From NCBI GenBank assembly GCA_002337125.1, contig DDFJ01000004.1, forward strand, positions 310,001 through 374,000: a stretch of DNA of 64,000 nt, in the 5' to 3' direction. This DNA is from Chitinophagaceae bacterium UBA1931 (GTDB taxonomy: Bacteria > Bacteroidota > Bacteroidia > Chitinophagales > Chitinophagaceae). The notes beneath the pieces were generated by a model. The model did no database searches. It was not told the DNA's origin and was given only the letters and a program-made list of their open reading frames with translations. A program made the position numbers and the translations under genes. Shown piece after piece: positions 16,898 to 26,115 of the stretch. Every line of letters begins with the position of its first letter. Position 1 is the stretch's first letter.

Positions 16898-18865
16898 TTA
16901 TTTTACCGGGGTTAATACAGCAGCAAATCCTCCACCTGAACTCATTACAACATCAAAAGCATCTTTTGCCGTAACGTTTCGTTCAGTTAATGTATGATCT
17001 TCAGCCATTCTATCAGCATTTACTCCATCCTGCAGCAATTGCATGATATATCTTCCTTCACCCAAGAAATCAAGTTTGATATTTTTTGTAACAGCCGACC
17101 AATTGGTGATGCCGCCAATATACCAGCTATCGCCATGCTTACGTGCAACAACCACAATCTTTCCTGCTTCGGCATACAACACTTTTGTATCATCCCATGT
17201 TGTTGGAAATGCTGAAAGAAACTTTGTGTATTCGGGCTCTCTTAAATAATTGGAAGGATTATCAGCCAGCATCTGCAACGGACTTTCAAAGATTGCATAC
17301 AAGGCAGCCTGGTGTGCACGGGTACCCATACTCATTGGTTGAGAAAATACATCCCTGAAATTTTCTTTGTTTGCATTACGCATTGCACCCGGTGTATAAT
17401 CCATGGGGCCAGCCATCATTCTTGTAAATGGCAATACGGTATTATGCTCAGGTGTAATAGTGGCTTCCCATTTACTGTTTTCCATTCCATGCACACCTTC
17501 AAATGAAATTACATTCGGGTAAGTACGGTGCAGACCTGTTGGCTTGTACGCACCATGAAAATCAACCATCAGTTTGCGCTTGGCACAAGCTTCAGCAGTG
17601 CGGCTGTAAAAGTTTACCATGTATTGTTCTCCACGGGCCATAAAATCAACCTTAATACCTTTTACGCCCCAGTTTTGATAGAGATCAAGTATTTCATCCA
17701 TCTTATCATTTAATGGATTCCACAATACCCATAAAATAACGCCTACATTTTTTTCTTTACCGTAAGCAACAAGTTCCGGCACATTAATTTCGGGATTTGG
17801 ATGAAGCAGATCAAGTGTTGTTTTTGTCCATCCTTCATCAAGCAGAATATAATCAAGTCCGTATTTTGCTGCGAAGTCGATATAATACTTGTACGTATTG
17901 TTGTTAATCCCTGATTTAAAAGACACACCGAAAATATTATTATCGTTCCACCAATCCCATGCAACTTTACCGGGTTTAATCCAGCTTGCATCAGTAAGTT
18001 TAGATGGAGTTGCCAGCTGATATACCAATGTGTTGGTAAACAATCCAGCATCATCATCATTAATCATCCACAAACGCCAGGGGAAGGTTCTTTGCCCGGT
18101 TGTTGATGCGATATACTCTGCTTCTTTTTTAATCCGAACTGAACGATCACCTACCAGTTCCTGTTCAGCAATGGGATGAGGAAATACAGCATTGATTGTT
18201 CCCTGTTTTTGTACAAACAAATTGGGATAATCAAACAAATCCGATTCTGTAAACACAATCTTAGCACCGTTCACTGAAGTAAATGGAACTGGCAATCCTA
18301 CAATCGTATCGCTGATATTATTGTAAGCAATGTCTTTGAAGCAATATTCATAGTGCGATTGAAAAGGACTTCGTTTATCACTGTATTCGTAAGGCCACCA
18401 GCTATTCTTTCCATCAGTAACATTGAATTGCAGCTTTTCATTTTCAACAATTATATCAGGTGTTGAAAAACGTGTAACGAAACGATACGCAAAACCATTA
18501 TCATACAAACGGAAGATGATGCTGTATTTGTTTTTAAACACAAGCTCCAGCTGATTGTACTGATCTTTGATTGTTTTAAATTTTACAGGCACATCAGGAG
18601 TAATAATATTGTTGCCGGATGTGTTGACTGCTTTTGTAACTGTTGCATTTTCATTTAACCATCCCATACCTGTTACCTGCAACGAAATATCGCTGATATT
18701 CAACACCTCTGCCTGGCGGTTAAAAAGTTTTACAGCAATTTTTCCGTCGCAATTTATTTTTACAACATTATTTCCTGACGGACTTTTTAATTCATATTCC
18801 TTTGCCTGGACAGTTTGAAAAAAAAGAAGAAGAAGGACAAGTTTTAATACAGCAAGCGCTTTCAT
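16898..18865 (-). CDS. Glycoside hydrolase family 97 (alpha-glucosidase/alpha-galactosidase type)
   Basis: Secreted glycosidase: signal peptide MKALAVLKLVLLLLFFQTVQA, an N-terminal super-beta-sandwich, a (beta/alpha)8 barrel (DYILLDEGW ... GVILWVLWNP ... GIKVDFMARG ... FEGVHGME) and a C-terminal beta domain. From memory, retaining GH97 members have Asp on the barrel strand that reads KVDFM here, whereas inverting SusB-type enzymes have Gly; this points to a retaining, alpha-galactosidase-like enzyme. I chose ATG 18865, which starts the signal peptide; the frame opens 15 codons earlier. 655 residues, normal. It stands alone, not in a Sus locus. Confidence 0.92.
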   Translation of the reverse strand: MKALAVLKLVLLLLFFQTVQAKEYELKSPSGNNVVKINCDGKIAVKLFNRQAEVLNISDISLQVTGMGWLNENATVTKAVNTSGNNIITPDVPVKFKTIKDQYNQLELVFKNKYSIIFRLYDNGFAYRFVTRFSTPDIIVENEKLQFNVTDGKNSWWPYEYSDKRSPFQSHYEYCFKDIAYNNISDTIVGLPVPFTSVNGAKIVFTESDLFDYPNLFVQKQGTINAVFPHPIAEQELVGDRSVRIKKEAEYIASTTGQRTFPWRLWMINDDDAGLFTNTLVYQLATPSKLTDASWIKPGKVAWDWWNDNNIFGVSFKSGINNNTYKYYIDFAAKYGLDYILLDEGWTKTTLDLLHPNPEINVPELVAYGKEKNVGVILWVLWNPLNDKMDEILDLYQNWGVKGIKVDFMARGEQYMVNFYSRTAEACAKRKLMVDFHGAYKPTGLHRTYPNVISFEGVHGMENSKWEATITPEHNTVLPFTRMMAGPMDYTPGAMRNANKENFRDVFSQPMSMGTRAHQAALYAIFESPLQMLADNPSNYLREPEYTKFLSAFPTTWDDTKVLYAEAGKIVVVARKHGDSWYIGGITNWSAVTKNIKLDFLGEGRYIMQLLQDGVNADRMAEDHTLTERNVTAKDAFDVVMSSGGGFAAVLTPVK

Positions 18866-18975
18866 GAACATTATTTTTTGAACGTAAACAGAAAGATTTT
18901 CAGATAGCAATAAAGGTATTGCCTGAAATCATTGCAGCAAAATTTCAATTCAGAAAGCAAAAATGAATGGGAGGA

Positions 18976-19347
18976 TTATTTCTTTTTCTTCAGCGATGCC
19001 ATTTCAGCATCCTGTTTCACCCTGAACTTCACAATCTTTTTAATCAATGCCAACGGCATTTTTTTATCAAGAGGAAACTGGATTGCTCCTTTTGAAAACT
19101 GGTAAGCACCCAGTTGATCTTTAAAGGCTTCAATTCCTGCACCTGTTGGATAAAAACCGATATGGTTTTTGTTAGCGGCAAAAAATACGAGTACACTGTT
19201 TTGTTTAAAAGCAGGCATGCCATAACTGATCACTTCCTTTGCGGAAGGAGCCGCTTGCTGGACTGCTGTACGCACCTGCTGAAGCAGTTCCTGGATATCA
19301 GCCGGGAACTGAGCAATGTATTCGTCAATCGAAAGTGGTTTTTTCAT
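18976..19347 (-). CDS. DUF1801 / YdhG-like protein
   Basis: Small (123-residue) cytoplasmic protein of the DUF1801 family: SIDEYIAQFPADIQELLQQVR, EVISYGMPAFK, HIGFYPTGAG and KGAIQFPLDKKMP are the family's landmarks. Relatives include YdhG/frataxin-like proteins proposed as iron chaperones, but no metal ligand is evident here. The C-terminus is KKKK. ATG start. Divergent from the gene at 19411. Confidence 0.85.
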   Translation of the reverse strand: MKKPLSIDEYIAQFPADIQELLQQVRTAVQQAAPSAKEVISYGMPAFKQNSVLVFFAANKNHIGFYPTGAGIEAFKDQLGAYQFSKGAIQFPLDKKMPLALIKKIVKFRVKQDAEMASLKKKK

Positions 19348-19410
19348 GTTTTAAAAATTTTATAGCATTAATATCTAAAATAATTTAATTTTTCAGAACA
19401 AGAGAAAGAA

Positions 19411-19965
19411 ATGAAAAGAATCCTTCATCAACTGGCAAACGGGTATGTAGTTATTACATTAATGGCAGCAGTTTTGTTTTTTAACCTTGTTTTGTTTCCA
19501 TCTGCGGCAGTAAAAAAAGACGGGCAGGAATTAAAGCCGCTTGACTTGCGTATGCACTATTCACAAACTGAGGTAAAAAATCTCTTTGATGACATGGGCA
19601 GCGATGGACGATCGGCTTATTACAAAGGAATTAGCATAATCGACAGCATCTACCCCATTATTTATACGTTGCTGTTACTGTTGTTATTTACATTTCTTAT
19701 ACGCAAGCTTGAACTGCAGAGTAAACGCTGGCAGTTATTTTTATTACTGCCGTTCATTATCATGCTTGCAGATTTTACCGAGAATTTCAACACATTATAC
19801 ATGCTGCGGCACTACCCTTCAATTACTGCACAAAATGCATCAATTGGTTCTGCAGCATCTTCTGCCAAATGGATATTTACAGGTATTTCTTTCCTGCTGC
19901 TGATAACTGGTTTTATTTTACTGTTAATCCGGATTCTCTTAAAAAGCTCACAAAAGAAATCATAG
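19411..19965 (+). CDS. Hypothetical four-helix membrane protein
   Basis: 184 residues with hydrophobic helices at about 12-30, 84-100, 108-124 and 154-176, and a soluble loop (residues 32-78) with MHYSQTEVKNLFDDMGSDGRSAY. I have seen this layout as uncharacterised Bacteroidota inner-membrane proteins but cannot name a function. ATG start. A small membrane protein gene follows on the same strand after 59 nt. Confidence 0.7.
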   Translation: MKRILHQLANGYVVITLMAAVLFFNLVLFPSAAVKKDGQELKPLDLRMHYSQTEVKNLFDDMGSDGRSAYYKGISIIDSIYPIIYTLLLLLLFTFLIRKLELQSKRWQLFLLLPFIIMLADFTENFNTLYMLRHYPSITAQNASIGSAASSAKWIFTGISFLLLITGFILLLIRILLKSSQKKS

Positions 19966-20024
19966 TTGATTTTTCCGCAACAAACACGGCCCGGCATTTG
20001 TTATAAGTAAGTAAATGTGAAGTT

Positions 20025-20258
20025 ATGATCAGCAAATCTTCTTTTGCAGCAATTGGAGCAACAGTGTACTTGCTGGCTTACCTTGTTTTTCTGCAATCTG
20101 ATTTTTTTGCAGATGTTTCAGCCATACTTTTTGTCTTATCGCCAGCCATGCTTGTTTGGCTTGCAATAACAGTCATCAGGTACGGAACGTACAATGGCAA
20201 AGAATTAGGTGAAGACGAATGGGGTTACCAGGATTTCCCTGATAAAGGACTGTTGTAA
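20025..20258 (+). CDS. Small two-helix membrane protein
   Basis: 77 residues with two hydrophobic helices (about 8-26 and 30-50) and a polar acidic tail ending DEWGYQDFPDKGLL. ATG start. Downstream of the gene at 19411 on the same strand and convergent with the SulP gene, whose stop is only eight nucleotides away. Not recognised. Confidence 0.6.
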   Translation: MISKSSFAAIGATVYLLAYLVFLQSDFFADVSAILFVLSPAMLVWLAITVIRYGTYNGKELGEDEWGYQDFPDKGLL

Positions 20259-20266
20259 AACAAACA

Positions 20267-21964
20267 TTAAACCGTGTGGTTTTTTGATTGTTTGATTTCT
20301 TCCAGCAGTATTGTGCAACGCTCCAATGCTTTATCAAATGTATCCGTTACATTGGCTTTACCAATGGCAAAGAGTAATCTTGCGTCCTGTAATTCTTTCT
20401 TCAGCATTTCACTGTTCACTTCAGACAAGATCACTTTAATGCCTCTTTGTTTCACTTCCTTAAACACTTCTTCCAGTGCATGAATACCCGTTTGATCAAT
20501 CATGGGCACATAACGCATGCGTATGATGAGCACTTTCGGTTTCTTTTCAATAAACTTGATTGCATCGGTAAACTTGTGTGCTGCGCCAAAAAACAACGGA
20601 CCGGTAATTTCAAACACTTCTACATCTTTGGGAATCTTAGAACTGATGAGCAGCAGTTCTTCTTCGTTATCATCATCTTCATTCACCTGCTCAGAAAGAA
20701 TACTTACTTCACTCGACTGGATCATTTTACGCATAAACAGGAAGGCTGCCAAAACCATTCCGATTTCAATAGCAACAGTCAGATCAATAAACACCGTCAG
20801 GAAAAAAGTAGTGAGAAGAATAATACTGTCATTTCTTGGCCCCTTTAAAACTGAACGGAAATTTTCCCATTCACTCATGTTATATGCCACAACAACAAGC
20901 ACACCTGCCAGCGTTGGCATAGGAATATAAGTTGCCCATTTACCAAAGAACAGCATGATGAACAATAATGTAATAGCATGAATTATTCCGGCAACAGGAG
21001 TTCTGCCTCCATTTTTTACATTGGTTACAGTACGTGCAATGGCACCGGTTGCAGGTATTCCGCCAAACATGGAAGAGAAAATATTGGCAACACCCTGCGC
21101 TATCAGTTCCATATTGTTGCGAGTTTTACTACCAATCATACCATCAGCCACAACACATGATAGTAACGATTCAATACCACCAAGCAATGCAATGGTAAAT
21201 GCAGGTTGAATTAATTTACGGATGGTTGCAAAATCAATCTTTGGTACAACCGGGCTTGGTAATGAAGATGGTATTTCGCCAAACTTGCTGCCAATAGTTT
21301 CAACAGGAAATTTCAAAAAGTAAACAGCAACGGTTGTAAGAATGATGGCAATAAGTGACCCGGGAATTTTATGTGTGATCTTTGGCCACAGCATAATAAT
21401 CAGCACAGTTGCTACAGCAATTCCGACTGCATAAAGATTTACCGTTTCAATATTCTGCGCAAAGCTCACCCATTTATCAGTGAACTCAGCAGGCACTGCT
21501 CCCATTTTCAATCCAAGAAAATCTTTTACCTGCGATGAAAATATAATTAATGCAATACCACTTGTAAAACCAACAATCAACGGATGAGGAATGAACTTGA
21601 TTACTGCACCAAGCCGTGCAAGTCCCATCAGGATAAGCATAACACCTGCAATAAACGTTGCAATGATTAATCCGCTGATTCCATATTGTTGAACAATGCC
21701 GTAAACAATAACAATAAATGCACCTGTTGGTCCACCAATCTGCACACGGCTTCCTCCTAACAGAGAAATCATGAAACCGGCAATAACAGCAGTAAACAAA
21801 CCTTTATCGGGCGAAACACCTGAAGCAATGGCAAATGCAATAGCAAGCGGAATAGCCACAATACCTACAATTACTCCCGACATGGCATCTCTTGCAAATT
21901 GCTGCCGGTCGTAGGTTTTCAATGTGTGAAATAGCTTGGGACGCAATACGGATGTTGTACTCAT
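20267..21964 (-). CDS. SulP-family anion transporter with STAS domain
   Basis: Inner-membrane carrier of the SLC26/SulP family (sulfate, bicarbonate or other inorganic anions). About 430 residues of transmembrane helices include the family patterns AIASGVSPDKGLFTAVIAG, GGSRVQIGGPTGAF and SGIALIIFSSQVKDFLG. The cytoplasmic STAS domain follows (EVFEITGPLFFGAAHKF ... RYVPMIDQTGIHALEEV). 565 residues, standard. The substrate cannot be read from sequence, and no carbonic anhydrase is adjacent. ATG start. Confidence 0.93.
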   Translation of the reverse strand: MSTTSVLRPKLFHTLKTYDRQQFARDAMSGVIVGIVAIPLAIAFAIASGVSPDKGLFTAVIAGFMISLLGGSRVQIGGPTGAFIVIVYGIVQQYGISGLIIATFIAGVMLILMGLARLGAVIKFIPHPLIVGFTSGIALIIFSSQVKDFLGLKMGAVPAEFTDKWVSFAQNIETVNLYAVGIAVATVLIIMLWPKITHKIPGSLIAIILTTVAVYFLKFPVETIGSKFGEIPSSLPSPVVPKIDFATIRKLIQPAFTIALLGGIESLLSCVVADGMIGSKTRNNMELIAQGVANIFSSMFGGIPATGAIARTVTNVKNGGRTPVAGIIHAITLLFIMLFFGKWATYIPMPTLAGVLVVVAYNMSEWENFRSVLKGPRNDSIILLTTFFLTVFIDLTVAIEIGMVLAAFLFMRKMIQSSEVSILSEQVNEDDDNEEELLLISSKIPKDVEVFEITGPLFFGAAHKFTDAIKFIEKKPKVLIIRMRYVPMIDQTGIHALEEVFKEVKQRGIKVILSEVNSEMLKKELQDARLLFAIGKANVTDTFDKALERCTILLEEIKQSKNHTV

Positions 21965-22153
21965 GATCAGTTCAGTTCAATTGTAAAAACAAAAAAAGTA
22001 TGCGGAGATAGAGCATTACATGTAAATAGATTCCGGGGTTCAGCAGAGTTGTGAATGGATATATCTACACATGGAATAGCAGGATTCGCTGCACAATGAT
22101 GCGCAAATTTACAATTATTCTTAAAGATGTGAAAGTGAAATATCAATCAGCTG

Positions 22154-22651
22154 TTACTGATCGCACAATTGTATCTCATCAGTTGTTTTTGTACTGATGA
22201 TAATTTTATTTACAAGTCCCTTTGTGTTGTAATAAACAATCATTGTTCCGTAAGCCATCTGGTATGCTTCCCAGTTTGCATCTTTCACTTTTGGATTTCC
22301 CAATATTGAAAACAACGCATCCGACTTCGCTCCCATCACAGCAGCATTCATTTTCCCTTTAAACTTTTCATCAATCACCAGGTAATCACGCTGTGTAAAA
22401 AAAGTAAGTCCTTTATCGGCATAATAAACACCACCACCGCATTTTGATTCATTTCCTTCTTTATCAACCGAAGAAAAACAAGGCAGTTTTACTTTGATCT
22501 GCTCAGGATCATCATCCGGCTTTGCCTGGTTAATCCATCCTTTAAAAACATCCACAGTCATTAAACCACAGTCTGCCTTTGCTTTTAACTGGGCATCCAG
22601 GTTGCACACTAAACTAAACACAAATATGGCCGCAAGGAGAGTATGTTTCAT
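22154..22651 (-). CDS. Secreted hypothetical protein
   Basis: 165 residues with a signal peptide (MKHTLLAAIFVFSLVCNLDAQ). The mature part has five Cys residues, including CGLMTVD near its start, KLPCFSSVD, SKCGGGVYYAD and a terminal LCDQ, which suggests disulfides in the periplasm. Not recognised. ATG start. Divergent from the YdcF-like gene at 22752. Confidence 0.65.
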   Translation of the reverse strand: MKHTLLAAIFVFSLVCNLDAQLKAKADCGLMTVDVFKGWINQAKPDDDPEQIKVKLPCFSSVDKEGNESKCGGGVYYADKGLTFFTQRDYLVIDEKFKGKMNAAVMGAKSDALFSILGNPKVKDANWEAYQMAYGTMIVYYNTKGLVNKIIISTKTTDEIQLCDQ

Positions 22652-22751
22652 TTCAATTTGTTTTTCTTCCAGATTTCACAGCAAATTTCCTGCTAAAAAT
22701 TCAACTAAAAAACTCAGCACAACAGTTTGCATAAATATTTATCTTCATCCC

Positions 22752-23513
22752 ATGTTTTTCATCCTGTCAAAAGTTTTGAATTTTCTTCTTTCGCCATTTA
22801 ACTGGCTGCTGGTTTTTGTGCTTATCTGTTTCATACGGAAAGATCAGCAGAAAAAGAGAAGATGGATCATTTTCACCACCTGCTGGTTTTTGTTTTTTTC
22901 CAATCCTTACATCATTTACAAACTGATGCTGCATTGGCAGACACCGCAAAAAACATTTACCGTTAACGAACAATACCCAACTGGCATTTTACTTGCAGGA
23001 TTTGTTGGATTTGAATTTAAAAGCAAAGAGGGATTTTATGGTGCAGCCAGCGACAGGTTTATACAGGCCGTACGTTTGTACAAAACAGGACGTATTAAAA
23101 AAATTCTGATCACGGGCGGCAGCGGCAGTATTAAACGGCAGGAATATAAAGAAGCTGATTTTGTAAAAGAGCAGCTGCAGGAAATGGGTATTCCGGTTGC
23201 TGATATCCTCAGCGAAAACCAGAGCAGGAATACGTATGAAAATGCAACCAATACAAAAAAGCTACTTGATTCGTTGCAGATAAAAGGCCCCTACCTGCTG
23301 ATTACTTCAGCCATGCATATGAAACGTTCGCAGCAGGTGTTTACCAAAGCCGGACTTGAAACGATTGCTTATCCCTGTAATTATAATGTGATTAATAATC
23401 CGCAGGATTTCCCCGGAGTAATTACGCCTTCCACTTCTTCGTTTTACAACTGGGATATTTATTTAAAAGAAGTTGTTGGGTTGCTGGTGTATAAATTAAC
23501 CGGCAAAGCTTAA
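22752..23513 (+). CDS. YdcF/SanA-family (DUF218) membrane protein
   Basis: ElyC/SanA/YdcF type: two N-terminal membrane helices (FILSKVLNFLLSPFNWLLVFVLICF and RWIIFTTCWFLFFS), then a DUF218 alpha/beta domain with GILLAGF, ILITGGSG, SENQSRNTYENA and LLITSAMHMKRSQQVF. Members act in envelope or peptidoglycan homeostasis. I chose ATG 22752, which starts the first helix; the same frame runs open 86 codons further upstream, but that part overlaps the divergent gene and has no protein-like character. 253 residues. Confidence 0.85.
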   Translation: MFFILSKVLNFLLSPFNWLLVFVLICFIRKDQQKKRRWIIFTTCWFLFFSNPYIIYKLMLHWQTPQKTFTVNEQYPTGILLAGFVGFEFKSKEGFYGAASDRFIQAVRLYKTGRIKKILITGGSGSIKRQEYKEADFVKEQLQEMGIPVADILSENQSRNTYENATNTKKLLDSLQIKGPYLLITSAMHMKRSQQVFTKAGLETIAYPCNYNVINNPQDFPGVITPSTSSFYNWDIYLKEVVGLLVYKLTGKA

Positions 23514-23516
23514 TAT

Positions 23517-24122
23517 TCAGGAAGCTTTCCTGATTTCAACTGTGTGCAGATCTTTAAACCTGTACAGCACTTCTTCCAGCCTGCTTTTAGGAATACCTGC
23601 TTCAATATCGCAAAACAGGTTTGATTCCTGTTTAAGAATAGTGCAGTTGTACTGTTTCAGGATCATCATCACATCATTCATCTTTGTATAATCGAAATGA
23701 AGTTTATACGTCACCTCCACCTGCTTCTGAATGATGGGAGTTGTTTGCAACGCAAGCGAAGTTGCTGTTTTGTATGCGTTGATTAAACCGGGAACACCAA
23801 GTAATGTTCCGCCAAAATAACGCACAACAATAACAAGCACATCCGTTAATTCTTTACTGTCAATCTGCCCGAGGATTGGTTTACCTGCACTGCCTGATGG
23901 TTCTCCATCATCACTTACACGAAAAAAGTTACCATCCGTTCCCAGCCTGTAAGCAAAACAATGATGAACAGCTTTGTGATGTTCTTCTTTTAACTCTTTC
24001 AGCTTTTCCTTAAACTCCTCCACCGAAGCAAGCGGATAAGCATAAGCGAGGAAACGGCTGCCCCTGTCTTTAAACTCCGCCACTACCGGCTGTGAAATGG
24101 TATTATAAAATTCCTGGCTCAT
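23517..24122 (-). CDS. YigZ/IMPACT-family protein
   Basis: The N-terminal IMPACT domain is clear: FKDRGSRFLAYAYPL, HHCFAYRLG, SDDGEPSGSAGKPIL and VVRYFGGTLLGVPGLINAYK. A C-terminal DUF1949-like ferredoxin-fold domain follows (about 135-200). 201 residues, normal. In eukaryotes IMPACT modulates GCN2; the bacterial role is unsettled. ATG start. Heads a minus-strand run with the EamA transporter (13 nt) and ribD genes. Confidence 0.93.
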   Translation of the reverse strand: MSQEFYNTISQPVVAEFKDRGSRFLAYAYPLASVEEFKEKLKELKEEHHKAVHHCFAYRLGTDGNFFRVSDDGEPSGSAGKPILGQIDSKELTDVLVIVVRYFGGTLLGVPGLINAYKTATSLALQTTPIIQKQVEVTYKLHFDYTKMNDVMMILKQYNCTILKQESNLFCDIEAGIPKSRLEEVLYRFKDLHTVEIRKAS

Positions 24123-24135
24123 GTTATTGTTTCGG

Positions 24136-25017
24136 TTACCCGAATGCGATTAAAGCAATGGCTGCTACTGAAAGTGCAATACCCAGCCAGTTTGTTTTGG
24201 TTAATTGTTCTTTGAATAAAATCCATGCAGCAACTGTACTGAACAGTACCACACCCATATTGTTAATTGGAATGATTGCCGAACTGTTGCCAGTATAATC
24301 TTTCAACACACGCACAAGACACCAGATGGAAAAATAATTGGGTACACCAATCATAAAACCTGCTGCAATGGCTTTTGGTTCAAACTTCATCTTTCCTCTT
24401 GCAATCATCACAATCATTGCAATCAGTCCGAGTAATGCTGCCACGCTGAAGGAAGTAATGAGATAAGTGTCTTTATTATGCTCATCAAGAAAACTGTTTT
24501 GTACATATTTAATCATTGTATCGAGCAACCCACTGCCAAAGAAAATCACAACCGGTAATAACAGCAGCAACAGGTTTCTTTTTCCTTTTGCTTCATCGCC
24601 AGTATGTGGTGCCGGCCAACAGGTAAACAATACAGCAGCAAGTGCAATGACGATACCAACAATTTTTAACCAGGTTGTCTGCTCATTGTACAGGTAAATA
24701 GAAAAGATAAACGGCACTACCAGCGACAGTTTATTTGCAACCGATACAACTGCAACGCCAAGTTTTTGTGTTGTAAATCCAATAAGATTAAACAAGGTAA
24801 TAAATGTAAGCCCCATAATGAGCGACCACTTAAACCAACTTTCGTTTACGGATGAAGATGAAACAGGAAATGATCCGTTTACAAATGAACCAGTAACAAC
24901 GCAAGCCACATAATTAAATACAACCGATTGAAATGTATTAATACGAAACCGTTCAACAATCTTAAACGAAAGAGTAAGCCATGAAGTAAGAACAATTGAA
25001 AGAATTAAAAAGATCAC
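24136..25017 (-). CDS. EamA/DMT-family transporter
   Basis: About ten hydrophobic helices in 293 residues arranged as two five-helix repeats, the second ending AIIPINNMGVVLFSTVAAWILFKEQLTKTNWLGIALSVAAIALIAFG, typical of the drug/metabolite transporter superfamily (shown here only by landmarks NNMGVV and FKEQLTKTNWLGI). The substrate is unknown. ATG start. It lies four nucleotides downstream of ribD on the same strand, so they are probably co-transcribed, which makes a riboflavin-pathway metabolite one possible but unproven substrate. Confidence 0.85.
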   Translation of the reverse strand: MIFLILSIVLTSWLTLSFKIVERFRINTFQSVVFNYVACVVTGSFVNGSFPVSSSSVNESWFKWSLIMGLTFITLFNLIGFTTQKLGVAVVSVANKLSLVVPFIFSIYLYNEQTTWLKIVGIVIALAAVLFTCWPAPHTGDEAKGKRNLLLLLLPVVIFFGSGLLDTMIKYVQNSFLDEHNKDTYLITSFSVAALLGLIAMIVMIARGKMKFEPKAIAAGFMIGVPNYFSIWCLVRVLKDYTGNSSAIIPINNMGVVLFSTVAAWILFKEQLTKTNWLGIALSVAAIALIAFG

Positions 25018-25021
25018 AATA

Positions 25022-26068
25022 TCAGTTTTGGTTAACGTAATAATAAATAGTATCTGCCTGAAGCTGTTCTTTTTCCAGGAGCAGCTGATTCTTCAGCACA
25101 GGTACTGAAAGTCCTTCACCAATTTGCAACTGCTCATTCTGAATAACCCTTGCCTCATCCCACAAATCCGCATCAATGAAATGCTGCAACAATGTTGCCC
25201 CGCCTTCCACCAGCACACTCTGAATGTTCAGTTCATACAAAGCATCCATCATTTCCTGCAACAGATTTTTTTCATTTTTCAGCTGATGGTATTTCACCTG
25301 TCCGGCATCTTCCGTTTTCAGCAAATTGAATACAATGGTTGAAGCTTCACTGTTAAACAGTTTCAATGATTGCGGCAAACGTAATGTTTTATCCAATACC
25401 AAACGCATTGGTTGTTTTCCCTGCCAGTAACGGTTAGTAAGTTGCGGATCATCCAGCAAAGCAGTATTGGTACCAACAAGTATGGCAGCTTCTTCGCTGC
25501 GCCACTGATGAACAAGCCTGTTGGAAAATTCATTGCTGATGAATAAACGGTCGGTTGAACTACCAGCCATCTTCTGATCGGAGGTTTGTGCCCATTTAAG
25601 CAGAATGTATGGACGATGTTGCTGGTGAAATGTAAAGAAGCGTTTATTCAGCTCCACACATTCTTTTTTCAGCACATCAACAATTGTTTCAACTCCTGCA
25701 GCATGCAGCTTTTCTATTCCCTTTCCATTCACTTCCGGAAACGGATCCCTGCAACCAATCACCACCTTTGGAATTTTCTTTTCAATAATGAGATTACTGC
25801 ATGGTGGAGTTTTACCAAAATGGGCACAAGGCTCCAGCGATACATACAATGTTGATTGGGGAAACTTGTCGGCATAACCTTTTGCAATTGCTTCATTGAT
25901 GCAATTCACTTCAGCATGTGCTTCACCGTATTGCCGGTGCCAGCCTTCAGCAATAATTTCATCCTTATAAACAAGTACCGAACCTACCATCGGGTTAGGT
26001 GCAACAAAGCCCCTGCCCTTTTGTGCAAGTTCAATACAACGGTGCATATATCGTTCGTCTAAAGTCAT
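25022..26068 (-). CDS. ribD: Bifunctional riboflavin deaminase/reductase RibD
   Basis: Second and third steps of riboflavin synthesis. The deaminase domain (about 1-145) has the zinc motifs HAEVNCI and PCAHFGKTPPC; the reductase domain has RPYILLKWAQTSDQKMAGS, GTNTALLDDPQLTNR and VLVEGGATLLQHFI. I chose ATG 26068 (MTLDERYMHRCIELA), where the family begins; the longer frame would run into the divergent prmC gene. 348 residues. No FMN riboswitch is visible in the 47-nt gap before prmC. Confidence 0.93.
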   Translation of the reverse strand: MTLDERYMHRCIELAQKGRGFVAPNPMVGSVLVYKDEIIAEGWHRQYGEAHAEVNCINEAIAKGYADKFPQSTLYVSLEPCAHFGKTPPCSNLIIEKKIPKVVIGCRDPFPEVNGKGIEKLHAAGVETIVDVLKKECVELNKRFFTFHQQHRPYILLKWAQTSDQKMAGSSTDRLFISNEFSNRLVHQWRSEEAAILVGTNTALLDDPQLTNRYWQGKQPMRLVLDKTLRLPQSLKLFNSEASTIVFNLLKTEDAGQVKYHQLKNEKNLLQEMMDALYELNIQSVLVEGGATLLQHFIDADLWDEARVIQNEQLQIGEGLSVPVLKNQLLLEKEQLQADTIYYYVNQN

Positions 26069-26115
26069 GCGAGCCTGCAAAAATAACTGATTCGTAATTA
26101 ACGTAATTTCGAAGC

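Noticed and set aside
22494..22751. N-terminal extension of the YdcF-like gene
   Set aside because: It overlaps the divergent secreted-protein gene and has the composition of an antisense reading (Ser/Cys/Phe rich); the protein-like sequence begins at ATG 22752.
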